DNA of 64,000 nucleotides, from assembly GCF_001423745.1 (NCBI RefSeq), contig NZ_LMPC01000027.1:52039-116038 (forward strand), read 5' to 3'. Shown here piece after piece: positions 9,598 through 17,561 of this stretch. A program made the position numbers and the translations under genes. The stretch's first letter is position 1; each line of letters starts with the position of its first letter. This DNA is from Arthrobacter sp. Leaf337 (GTDB lineage: Bacteria; Actinomycetota; Actinomycetes; Actinomycetales; Micrococcaceae). Under the pieces are notes generated by a model. The model had not been told where the DNA came from, did not search any database, and was given only the letters and a program-made list of their open reading frames with translations.

Positions 9598-10024
9598 GTT
9601 TCCCCAGTCATTTCGTGGTCCGCCCATTCCACGCACCCATCCCGCTATCGTACTCGCCGTGCACTACGGTTCGGCTACTTCCCTTGCGTCAGGAATGCCA
9701 CCAAAGGCCACAGGATCAAGAGCACTACCAAGTGAGCGCCCATCAAGCGATCGGGCTTATCCTCGGTCCGCCGAGTATCGTCTTCGCGTCGAGCGGCGAA
9801 CCAGTTTGAAACGTGGTCGATCGGCCCAATGCGAGTCCCCCAAGGAAGAGTTGCAAGTATGCCCATAGTGTATCGGCTGACATAAGTTGCGTCACATGAT
9901 GGGTGGCACCACGGCCGCAACAACATTTCGTCGGGTAAGGGATGCTGTAACACAGGTAGCAACAGGTAACATGCGTCACAAAGACGGGTATATGCCACTG
10001 TCGTTTACGCAGTAGCTACGCAGG
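9598..10024. promoter_or_regulatory. Divergent intergenic region between acyltransferase and beta-helix protein
   Basis: No convincing gene. It must hold the promoters of the leftward acyltransferase-wzy operon and the rightward beta-helix gene. GTAACACAGGTAGCAACAGG around 9949-9970 is mildly repetitive. No clear operator seen. Confidence 0.4.
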
Positions 10025-10030
10025 TACCTT
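10025..10030 (+). promoter_or_regulatory. -10 box TACCTT of the beta-helix gene (leaderless)
   Basis: TACCTT ends 6 nt before ATG 10037, and no ribosome-binding site is seen. Confidence 0.5.
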
Positions 10031-10036
10031 CTAGCC

Positions 10037-11713
10037 ATGAACGGCAAGAAGAGTAACAATGCAGTGTCCCCCCAGGGCGGGAACGCCGCGGTGAAGCGCC
10101 GGGGACTTCTCCGGATTGGCACCCTCATGACGGCATTCACTAGCGCTTCCGCTATCTCAGCTTTCAGTAACACTGGGGCTCAAGCGGCTCCGGGGGATAA
10201 AACCTCTCAAAGTTATGTGCCTACCGCCGAAAAGGGCGTTGCATTAGGCGTCGCAACGTTGGACTCTGCGTCCAAAATTCCGCCTGCGCAACTTCCAGAC
10301 CTTTCTTCCACCGTTGCCATTAAGGGCCTCGAGAGCTCCAAGGTGGATAAGGCGGGGACAGGATGCGTCTACGCGACCGACTATGGGGTGACCGCAGACG
10401 GCACAAGCGACGACACCGTCGCTCTCCAGGCATTCGTAACATATATATGCAGTAATGCGAGAGTCGGAATCCTCCCGGCCGGGACGATAAAGCTCACCAC
10501 CAAGATTGATTTCCCGCAAAGGCCAGGGTGGCAGCTGCGTGGCGCTGGCTCAGAAAAAACCATCATCTTGCAGGCCGCGGATAACGTCCCGATCTTCGAT
10601 ATCGGCGCAACGTCGGGGCCGGCTGTTCACACTTTCTTGATCCAAGACATACGCTTCACCTTCGCCAACATACAACCGCCGACTAACACGAATGCCAACC
10701 CCATCGTGTTCAGCAAGGAAGCCTATTGGGGGACGTTCAGCCGACTCGTCTTCGTGAGGGGGTTCTATGCCTTCAAGGTGAACAACGCGGTTGGTGGACC
10801 ATGGGGTTCAGTGTGGGACGGGATTCGCTGCGGATCGGAAATGACCGGCGGCGTAATGAACTGGTCGCTGTGCATTAACGGCGTACCGAACAATCACTTC
10901 GGGCGCATCTTCCTAGACGGGTCCAACATGCTCGGACCGATCTTCTGGGTCCGAGGTTACAACTTCACCATTGACACCATCGAGTTCGCCGCTGTTCACC
11001 AAGGCGCCCAACTGCTGGTACTCGATCCATCGTCACGTGTAGAGGTCTGCACCCTGAAGCTGGAAAACGGCACCTACGGACCCGGCTTCAACGGCAAGGC
11101 GCTGGTGGAGCTAAAGGGAAATGCCTACATGAATCTCGGCAACTTCCACATGGGCGGCAACAACATGGTCATGAACATGACCGGCGCCAAGTGCTACATG
11201 TTCGCCGTTAACAGCGGTGCAGGCGGCGGCGGGTACCTCCGCGCCGAGTTCGTTGACGCTCAATGGACTTCAAGGGCCGGCAATTCCTACGTCGCTTCGC
11301 CAGGCACCCTCGCCCGCGGCATTGATATCGGGGGGACACTTCTCTCACTCTGGGATATTACGGATTCCTCTTCGTCAACAACGCAGAACCGAACTCGCAT
11401 CCTGTCCGCGATGAACGGCCGAATAAGCCTGGACAGAGGTGACGCCGACGTCACCCTGTCAGTCGGCAACGACAACATACAAATGTTCAACACACCGCTC
11501 ACCGCGCCCCGCGTCGTCACGCTGCCCAGTGTGGGTGCCGCGTTCAATGGCCTCGAATACACCATCGTCTCCGCCGGAGCCGTGAACGGGGCCAACATCC
11601 TGACAGTCAAGTCCGGCGAAACTCCGCTCGCTACCCTAGCGGTGGATAACACTTCCATGCGCATAGGCTTCCGACGAACCAACACCCGCGACTGGGTCGT
11701 GATCCCTAAGTAA
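10037..11713 (+). CDS. Secreted pectate-lyase-3/tailspike-like beta-helix protein with phage-fibre N-terminus
   Basis: 558 aa. The N-terminus KRRGLLRIGTLMTAFTSASA, cut near AQAAPG, looks like a Tat signal (RRGLL). Residues ~60-100 (SYVPTAEKGVALGVATLDS, IPPAQLPDLSST) match a motif common in actinophage tail fibres. Residues ~120-460 (YGVTADGTSDDTVALQAF, GILPAGTIKLT, LRGAGSEKTII) are typical of the Pectate_lyase_3 right-handed beta-helix fold, followed by a beta-rich C-terminal cap (TLPSVGAAFNGLEYTIVSAG). Probably a polysaccharide-binding or depolymerising enzyme exported to the cell surface. It lies divergent to acyltransferase/wzy, so a role in trimming or releasing that polymer is plausible. 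Catalytic residues cannot be assigned by eye. Confidence 0.75.
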   Translation: MNGKKSNNAVSPQGGNAAVKRRGLLRIGTLMTAFTSASAISAFSNTGAQAAPGDKTSQSYVPTAEKGVALGVATLDSASKIPPAQLPDLSSTVAIKGLESSKVDKAGTGCVYATDYGVTADGTSDDTVALQAFVTYICSNARVGILPAGTIKLTTKIDFPQRPGWQLRGAGSEKTIILQAADNVPIFDIGATSGPAVHTFLIQDIRFTFANIQPPTNTNANPIVFSKEAYWGTFSRLVFVRGFYAFKVNNAVGGPWGSVWDGIRCGSEMTGGVMNWSLCINGVPNNHFGRIFLDGSNMLGPIFWVRGYNFTIDTIEFAAVHQGAQLLVLDPSSRVEVCTLKLENGTYGPGFNGKALVELKGNAYMNLGNFHMGGNNMVMNMTGAKCYMFAVNSGAGGGGYLRAEFVDAQWTSRAGNSYVASPGTLARGIDIGGTLLSLWDITDSSSSTTQNRTRILSAMNGRISLDRGDADVTLSVGNDNIQMFNTPLTAPRVVTLPSVGAAFNGLEYTIVSAGAVNGANILTVKSGETPLATLAVDNTSMRIGFRRTNTRDWVVIPK

Positions 11714-12093
11714 CTGTCATACCCCAGATCGAAGGACCGAAAGACCGGGACCGTTCCCCAAACTTAGGCGCCGCTCGGATTGTTTCCAGTTAGGCGGGCG
11801 AACCCGAGGGGGTTCGTGACTACCGACGCGCAACGTAACATTAGGTGTTCTGGAGATTCGGGACAGACTGTTTTCAGACCCAATTGCAGGGATACCTTTT
11901 ACTCGCCTCCCGGCCGGTACCACTCGAAAGACGTCGGCCCCTATCGCTCGTGGGCTCCCATGGAATCTCCTGCAACCGCTGAGCTATCTCGACGCCCCGC
12001 GCTTGACCCCTCGGTGAGAAGGGAACGATAGACCGGCCTGGCGAACCCCGCCATGAGCGAGCAATGGCACGATTCCCGCGTGGAATTGAATAC
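11714..12093. other. Gene-free stretch before IS982 element
   Basis: No coding signal found. A short D-arm-like fragment around 11953-11990 (minus strand TAGCTCAGCGGTTGCAGGAG) recalls a tRNA 5' half, but no anticodon or T arm follows. Confidence 0.4.
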
Positions 12094-12097
12094 CTAG

Positions 12098-13092
12098 ATG
12101 ATTAATTCCTATTGGTTTCAGTGGTCGCAGGCGATTAGGGAGCGCTTGCGGGGCGCGCCGGTGAGCCAGTTGTGCCAGATTCCGGCCGCGAGAGCAAGGA
12201 GCCGTGCAGCGACGCGTGCTTTGACGCCTTCAAGGGTGCGCCCGCCGTGTTCGTCGAGGGTGAGTTGGCCTTTGAGGGCATCGAAAACTGACTCTATCCA
12301 TTGCCGGATGCCGCCGGGTTTGCCGAAGCGTGGCTTTTCGTCCTTGTGGTCAGGTCTGATGAGGTGTGCGCCGAGGTCTGCTGTGATGAACCGTTCAAAG
12401 TCCTTGCCGGCGAAGCCTTTATCGCCCAGGATGACCTGCCCGGCTCGGACGAGGTGATGGTCCTCTTCCAGAAGGGCCTGGGTGGCCTCGCGTTCGCCGA
12501 CATTTCGGGTTCGCCAGGCCCCAGATGACCGGCATTCCTTCAGGGGTGCTGATCAAGTAGAGACGGAAGCCCCAGAAGAAACGTGAATGCGACGCGCAGT
12601 AGCCGTAGCTAGCATGGCCGGCAAGATCGCTGCGTTGGACGGTTACCCGTGACATTCCGCAGGGCAGCGGGGTGGAATCGACCAGCCGGAGCACGTCATA
12701 CCAGGACGGGATGTCCTTGGCCAGGGCTGTGATCGTCGCGGAGATCAGCGTCCCGGCGGCCCGAAACCGTTTGTTGTATCCAGATTGCTGCGGGATGTCG
12801 GGGAACATCCCGGTCAGGTGCGTCCGGGCGTAACGGATCCACCTGGTTTCGGAGGAGTATCCGAGTAATTGCTGTGCCACCACCAGGCAGAGCAGCTCGG
12901 CATCAGACAGCCCGGGCTTGCGCCCGGGCCGCCGGTCCCGTGACACGCCAAGATCAGGCAGGACACGGTCGGTGAGAAGGACATAGAGTGTGGTCAGGAC
13001 GGTGTTTAGTTCGGGGTTCACATACCGGGTTTAACACTCTCCGCCTTACTTTAAAAGGCTCACCACCGTCCTACGCAATAGGAATTACTCAT
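12098..13092 (-). mobile_element. IS982-family insertion sequence (transposase frameshifted)
   Basis: About 995 bp. Terminal inverted repeats ATGATTAATTCCTATTG (from 12098) and, on the other strand from 13092, ATGAGTAATTCCTATTG differ at one base. CTAG flanks both ends (12094-12097 and 13093-13096) and may be a short target duplication. The right end abuts the TAG stop codon of the complete MBL-hydrolase gene. One transposase gene, broken by a frameshift. Confidence 0.85.
12118..13021 (-). pseudogene. IS982-family transposase, one-base frameshift
   Basis: The first 167 or so residues are clear IS982 family (MNPELNTVLTTLYVLLTDRV, GRKPGLSDAELLCLVVAQQLL, PDIPQQSGYNKRFRA, LVDSTPLPCG, GHASYGYCASHSRFFWGFRL). 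Near 12508, after GLANPK, the frame changes; the continuation in the next frame reads VGEREATQALLEEDHHLV...ILGDKGFAGKDFE...GGIRQWIESVFDALKGQLTLDEHGGRT and ends with TGA at 12118. The total of 904 bp equals 301 codons plus one extra base, so a single insertion explains the break. IS982 is not known to need frameshifting, so the copy is probably dead. Confidence 0.88.
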
Positions 13093-13908
13093 CTAGTGCT
13101 GCGCGCGAGTCTCCTGTAGCCGCCTGATGAACCAGCGGGACTGCTCCGGCCCATACGGCAGTATGGGGATGGCCTTGGTGGCGTCGCTGGGGGTGTCGCG
13201 GATGGACTGGATGGCCTGGCGGACGGCCGTGGACATGGTGTTGGCCATGGTCTTCACGAACTGGTCGCTGCAGGGTTCGCCGTGGCCCGGGATGAGGAAT
13301 TCATAGCGGTGCCGGAGCGCGGAGATGTGCCGCAGGGCGACGGCCCATTCCTCCGGGAAAGCGTCCTCGAAGGAGGGGTGTGAGCCCTGCTCCACGAGGT
13401 CGCCGGCGAAGAGCGTGGTGGACGTTCCCACCAGCAGGTCGCCGTCGGTATGGCCGCGTCCCAAATAGAAGAGGGTGACGGTCTGGCCGCCGAGGTCCAC
13501 CAGGACGGGCTGGTCTTTCACGATGGCATTGGGGACCACCAGTTCGGAGTCAGCTCCTTCGCCTGCCGCCATTTCCGGCTCCAGGGCGGCGACCATGCGG
13601 CGCTGCTGGTCCCCGTTGTCCTCAATCTCCCGTGCACAGTTCTCGTGGGCATAAAACTCCGTGACGCCTTCGTCCGCGAAGATAGCGTTGCCGAAGAAGT
13701 GGTCGTAGTGGGCGTGCGTGTTCACCACCATCAGCGGCAGCTGGGTCTTTTCCCGCACCGCCGCCAGGATTTCCCGGCCCTGCCGGGGCCCGCCGCCGGT
13801 GTCGATCACTATGGCGCGTTCGGCACCGATTATGAGTCCGGTATTGAGCTTCGAGCCTTCGGTGGTCAGCACATGGTTGCCCTGGCCGACCTCCATCCAT
13901 CGCGACAT
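13093..13908 (-). CDS. MBL-fold metallo-hydrolase (complete copy)
   Basis: 271 aa, single metallo-beta-lactamase domain. Metal ligands are visible: HAHYDH in NTHAHYDHFFGN (about 65-70), His in RGHTDGD, Asp in FAGDLVEQGSH, and His in LIPGHGEP. The substrate is not predictable; related proteins include glyoxalase II-like and quinol-type hydrolases. Start ATG 13908 has a GGAG site. This is the only whole copy; fragments of its 3' end recur at 3420-3915 and 5650-5726 in the same orientation. The stop codon lies in the CTAG next to the IS982 end. Confidence 0.92.
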   Translation of the reverse strand: MSRWMEVGQGNHVLTTEGSKLNTGLIIGAERAIVIDTGGGPRQGREILAAVREKTQLPLMVVNTHAHYDHFFGNAIFADEGVTEFYAHENCAREIEDNGDQQRRMVAALEPEMAAGEGADSELVVPNAIVKDQPVLVDLGGQTVTLFYLGRGHTDGDLLVGTSTTLFAGDLVEQGSHPSFEDAFPEEWAVALRHISALRHRYEFLIPGHGEPCSDQFVKTMANTMSTAVRQAIQSIRDTPSDATKAIPILPYGPEQSRWFIRRLQETRAQH

Positions 13909-14058
13909 TCTGTTCTCCGTATTCGTGCGTTCCGGCGATCCTAGGACTCGATTCTACCCAGGAGACTTTGAGACCCCCGAAGGGGGAACGGATTCAGCGC
14001 GACCCAAGCCGTAACCGTAGCGGACTAAATGTTTACCCGTCCGAAACCTTTACCTGCG

Positions 14059-14064
14059 TACTCT
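14059..14064 (+). promoter_or_regulatory. -10 box TACTCT of small zinc-ribbon-like gene (leaderless)
   Basis: TACTCT ends 6 nt before ATG 14071, fixing that start rather than the upstream ATG at 14029. Confidence 0.45.
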
Positions 14065-14070
14065 CTGACT

Positions 14071-14217
14071 ATGGGGACTAAACAACACAAAGCTCTTTGC
14101 TCGGCGTGTGGAACGGCAACCAACCACGTTACGGTTTACTGGAATTCCAGCGACGACGGCTCTCTAATTGCGAATGTTCAATGCTCCGAGCACTCGGACG
14201 TACCAGCATCTTGCTAG
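14071..14217 (+). CDS. Small Cys/His protein, possible zinc ribbon (48 aa)
   Basis: MGTKQHKALCSACGTATNHV... has CxxC near the N-terminus and C-x-E-H plus a further Cys near the end, a layout that could bind one zinc. A -10 box sits exactly 6 nt upstream, as at several other genes here, supporting a real leaderless gene. Function unknown. It lies among transposon remnants and is AT-richer than neighbouring genes. It could also be a decayed fragment. Confidence 0.45.
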   Translation: MGTKQHKALCSACGTATNHVTVYWNSSDDGSLIANVQCSEHSDVPASC

Positions 14218-14420
14218 TGAACGCGAATTGATATCCGTGGCGAACCCATGTTGGACATCGGTTTTTGACGAAAAGTCCGGCCGGCAGTGAAGTCACGACC
14301 GCAACGCCAACGTCTTTAAGCTGGGAGGCGCACTGCGGAACATTAGAACGTCACATTCCCTACGGAGCTTCCCGGCTTTCACTGCAACGCCGACGGGAGG
14401 GTTCAGCTCAATGATTTCCC

Positions 14421-14664
14421 ATGTTTGGCATGCCGGTGCGGTTACCGGGGGCCAAGGGCGTCAGGCGATTCCCGTGGCCGGACTGCCAGAGAACAACCGT
14501 CACCGAGGAGCATCCGATGGCTGGATCCCGGGCGAAACTCACTGCCCGGGCCGCCGGGTGGGCGACCGATGCACCGCAGCGTTCGATCTCTCGGCTTCCG
14601 CCCTGGCCCACCATCCCTGCGTTTCCGGCTCTTCGCGGTTGGTGGGGAAATGATTTCGTGTCGT
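14421..14664 (+). pseudogene. ISL3-family transposase remnant
   Basis: VRRFPWPDCQRTTVTEEHP, AGSRAKLTARAAGWATDA resembles the N-terminal zinc-finger/HTH part of ISL3 transposases (RCPxxxCxxxTFTEEHP...RAKLTARAAAWATDAL). The continuation DLSASALAHHPCVS, normally next in line, is in another frame, so at least one shift is present. The rest of the transposase is absent. Confidence 0.6.
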
Positions 14665-14786
14665 AGCTAATAAAGGGCCCGTGACCCTGCTGGGATGAGT
14701 GTGTCTAGCATTCAACCAGGAACAGGACCACGATCCTTGACTAAGGCTATCGTTGTGGCGTCCGACACTGCCACCGCCACCGCGCC

Positions 14787-14996
14787 ATGGACCCGGCCTT
14801 CCAGGATGACTACCGCACCCACCGGCCCATGGTCGAGCGGTCCATCGCCTGGCTCACCCGCGGCTACCGACGCGTTCCCCACCGCGGCATCAAACGGGAC
14901 AACGCCTGGCTGAAGTTACGGACCACGGGACTAATCTTGCGACGAATGCTTGCCCTCGGACTGACCACGAAGAAGGGACCATGGGCGCTGGGATGA
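14787..14996 (+). pseudogene. IS1182-like transposase C-terminal remnant
   Basis: DDYRTHRPMVERSIAWLTRGYRRVPHRGI, LKLRTTGLILRRMLALGL is the tail of a DDE transposase of the IS1182/IS5 group (YRxHRPMVERSIAWL with the final catalytic Glu). Only about 70 residues remain, with no start of its own. Confidence 0.65.
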
Positions 14997-15287
14997 TCCA
15001 CCGCCCGGACACCGGCCAATCTATAAAACCACTGAATGACGCCCCGGATCCGAAGCAGAATGAACGCAAGCGGGCGGAACGACCCCGTTGTCGCACCTTA
15101 GGGTGCTGACCGGAACACGCCACTTGACGGCCATTGGTGGCGTTCCGTCCGCCCCACCACCAAGTTGTTCAGCAGCCTCCTAGGGCATCGGCAGGCCCCT
15201 GCAGATCGGCGCCGAAGCACTCACCGCAAAAAAGGCCGCCGTCTATCCCCGAAACCTACGCCAGCACATAACTCATGCGTTTACGCC
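14997..15287. other. Gene-free stretch
   Basis: No gene recognised. An imperfect inverted repeat (GGGCGGAACG near 15071 with CGTTCCGTCCGCCC near 15143) may be a transposon end. Confidence 0.35.
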
Positions 15288-16130
15288 TCAGGAAGCCCTC
15301 CCAGTAAACCGGTTCACTGCAACACGTAGGACCCACAAGATTCTGTGTGGCTTGCGGAATACGTGCGCAGTCAATTGAGCCACCGTCCTAAGCTGACTGG
15401 CTCGAAGCTGGAATTTTCCTACTGGAGAAGGCTCTATTTGGACGTCAAAATATGCAGCTACAACCTCGGGGGCGGCTCGAACTCCTCGCAATGCGTTGCC
15501 AATATTCAGACCATGTACCATTTGCAACCACATAGGATGAGTCACTACTTGCCTAATCGGCCCAAATTCGGCGATCTTATCATGCCGTCCCACATAGACG
15601 CCACGCAAAGGCTTGGCAGTCCGTCTTTCAATTAGTGAGATAAAAGGGCCAGATGGATCCGAACGGTAGTAAACTTCCCCTTCATCCGACATCTGGAGGC
15701 CGGACTGAAAGTTTATGAATTGATGATCCTCTTTACCGAATTGCGCCTGCACTGCATCGATGAAGTCCCGAGCCAATGCATCGTCATTGTCCACTCTCGT
15801 GGTGATAACCCAATCAGCGCTTACTCGTTCCTGCACGGCGGCAGCAGCCTTTTCTGGGCTTAGTGGTCCATCCACCCATACTGGCTCAAAAACTCCGGCA
15901 GCAAGGCGGTCAACTTCATCCTGGAACCATTCATCGCGATCGGCGTCGAAATAGATCAACCATCTGAAGTTCTTGTTTGTCTGGTTTATGACAGAGTAAC
16001 GACACAAGCTTTCAAAGTATCCGATGCGATGGCGTAACCAGGCCTCACTAGCCCGCGCATCAAGCCGAGTATTAAATCTCGTCAGCAAGAAATGGTCGAA
16101 GTCCGAAGGATTAGGCGAAACGGTCCCCAT
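15288..16130 (-). CDS. Putative rhamnosyltransferase-family protein
   Basis: 280 aa. Opens with FDHFLLTRFNTRL, then WLRHRIGYFESLCRYSVINQTNKNFRWLIYFD, and DWVITTRVDNDDALARDFID, the pattern of the Rhamno_transf family (PF11316) with a GT-A-like fold and a DxD-type motif (VDNDD). Likely cytoplasmic, transferring a sugar to a surface polymer. It stands alone between transposon debris and a gene of unknown function and is AT-richer than core genes, which suggests horizontal origin. Acceptor and sugar are not deducible. Confidence 0.7.
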   Translation of the reverse strand: MGTVSPNPSDFDHFLLTRFNTRLDARASEAWLRHRIGYFESLCRYSVINQTNKNFRWLIYFDADRDEWFQDEVDRLAAGVFEPVWVDGPLSPEKAAAAVQERVSADWVITTRVDNDDALARDFIDAVQAQFGKEDHQFINFQSGLQMSDEGEVYYRSDPSGPFISLIERRTAKPLRGVYVGRHDKIAEFGPIRQVVTHPMWLQMVHGLNIGNALRGVRAAPEVVAAYFDVQIEPSPVGKFQLRASQLRTVAQLTAHVFRKPHRILWVLRVAVNRFTGRAS

Positions 16131-16611
16131 GAGTATTCCTGTCTACTTTGCCGGGCCAGTTCGGTCTTCCGGCGAGCCCACGCTGTTTTCGTGGGCTAAT
16201 TGAACGTCAATACGCGGTCTTCAGCCGATCAGCTGTAACGCAATGTTCGTGGCTTAGTATAGGTCACACCAACTACGAACAGGCGGCATGTAACTCCATA
16301 CCTTCCCGACCACGCCTCCGGGAGCGCGACTAATCCCCGAAGTCTGGGTCGTCGCCTGCCGGTACTCTGCAGACATTGGAAGGTGCGGAAGTTCGACCCA
16401 AGCAGCCTTGTTCATCGTTCATCTGATGTTGGCATCGCAAACCCTTGAAGACCCAGGGCCAATCATCCAGCTCGAATCGGTCGAATAGCATGTGCCAGTA
16501 ACAAACTATCTCCTGTCAGGTACCGGCATAGGATCACCATCGCGGGGTCCGGGCCGTGGGCGAGGCAATGCCTCTCCTGCATGAGCCGGCACCTGGGTCC
16601 GGTTCCTCCCG
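16131..16611. other. Gene-free stretch with a stem-loop
   Basis: AGCCCACG (16175-16182) pairs with CGTGGGCT (16190-16197) around a 7-nt loop, 45 bp upstream of the leftward rhamnosyltransferase gene. No T-tract follows. Nothing else recognised. Confidence 0.45.
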
Positions 16612-16617
16612 TATGCT
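16612..16617 (+). promoter_or_regulatory. -10 box TATGCT of the 16625 gene
   Basis: TATGCT ends 7 nt before ATG 16625, consistent with leaderless transcription from that codon. Confidence 0.4.
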
Positions 16618-16624
16618 AGAGGTC

Positions 16625-17335
16625 ATGGGGAACAACCTGATTCTTTTGACCGCCGCAGTTACGCCTGATGTCGCCTTCGGGTCTTCTCTGTCCGATCCGA
16701 AGGAAAGGCTCCGTCAATACCGCTCGGCCATCGATGAGTGGTCACGTGTAGCGGATGCGTCCGATTGCGATCTGGTCACTGTTGAAACGACGGGTTCCGG
16801 TGATTCCCTGCGCGATCAGGTAAGAGTCGTAGACTTTCACGCCTCTGAAGACACAAAACAGCACGGGAAGGGCGCAGTTGAATCCGCAGCCCTCGACGCG
16901 GCCATCTTGGCTTGCGGACTCCCAGACAGCTCGACAGTCCATAAAGTGACAGGACGACTGACGCTCCGCAACGCTGAACGCTTAGTCGCTCCCCTGGATA
17001 ATGGCGCGAGGGTTCGGAGAACGTTGGACCGAACATATTGCGACACCCGTTTTTTCTCCACAAACGTTAAATTTTGGCAAACTCACCTGTCCGGTATGGC
17101 TAACGAGGTGGCCGACGATAGTGGTCGCTATTTGGAGCACGTGATGGCTCACCGCCTGATGAATGCTGAGTATGGTGGCACCGCTGTCCAACGCTTTCCT
17201 GAACGCCCGATGCTTCTTGGTGTTTCCGGCACGACGGGCAAATCATATGGCACTCTGTGGCAGCGTGCGCTTTCCCCAGTTTTGCTAAGAGTTGAGGGTC
17301 TTCTCGACACCCGACTCAGGCTAAAGCAAATCTGA
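16625..17335 (+). CDS. Protein of unknown function, possibly glycosyltransferase-like
   Basis: 236 aa from ATG 16625 (MGNNLILLTAAVTPDVAFG). In-frame ATGs at 16613 and 16556 exist, but a -10 box favours 16625. I do not recognise a named family. The layout ILLTAAVTP..., DLVTVETTGSG, GKGAVESAALDAAILA, STVHKVTGRLTLRN, DTRFFSTNVKFWQTHL, with KxTGR followed by FFSTNVKF, recalls uncharacterised proteins of polysaccharide loci that look like glycosyltransferases. No signal peptide or membrane segment. It is next to the rhamnosyltransferase-like gene, oriented away from it. Confidence 0.6.
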   Translation: MGNNLILLTAAVTPDVAFGSSLSDPKERLRQYRSAIDEWSRVADASDCDLVTVETTGSGDSLRDQVRVVDFHASEDTKQHGKGAVESAALDAAILACGLPDSSTVHKVTGRLTLRNAERLVAPLDNGARVRRTLDRTYCDTRFFSTNVKFWQTHLSGMANEVADDSGRYLEHVMAHRLMNAEYGGTAVQRFPERPMLLGVSGTTGKSYGTLWQRALSPVLLRVEGLLDTRLRLKQI

Positions 17336-17561
17336 CCAAAATCCATCACCTCCACGGAGCATGAGGCCGCGCCAGCATCCGGCTAACCTATCTGACTCCA
17401 GTCGCCTTAGTCCATAACGGGCGAGCCAGAGCACTATCTAGGCGGATGTTATTCGCCACCGACTTGGGTCGGCGTATTATCCTCCCTACGCCCCATCTTC
17501 ATGCCCAGTGGGCGTCGTGGAAATCCGTCGGCAGCCCTACCCAACGCAAGATGTAGGAGGC

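Noticed and set aside
11953..11990. tRNA-like 5' half on the minus strand (TAGCTCAGCGGTTGCAGGAG)
   Set aside because: Only a D-arm-like piece; no anticodon stem, T arm or acceptor pairing follows, so not called as a tRNA.
12500..12515. Programmed frameshift in the IS982 transposase
   Set aside because: No slippery heptamer is seen at the junction and the family does not use frameshifting; a one-base insertion explains it.
13960..13990. Intrinsic terminator at CCCCCGAAGGGGG
   Set aside because: Stem of only 5 bp, no T-tract, and it lies between divergent starts where no terminator is expected.
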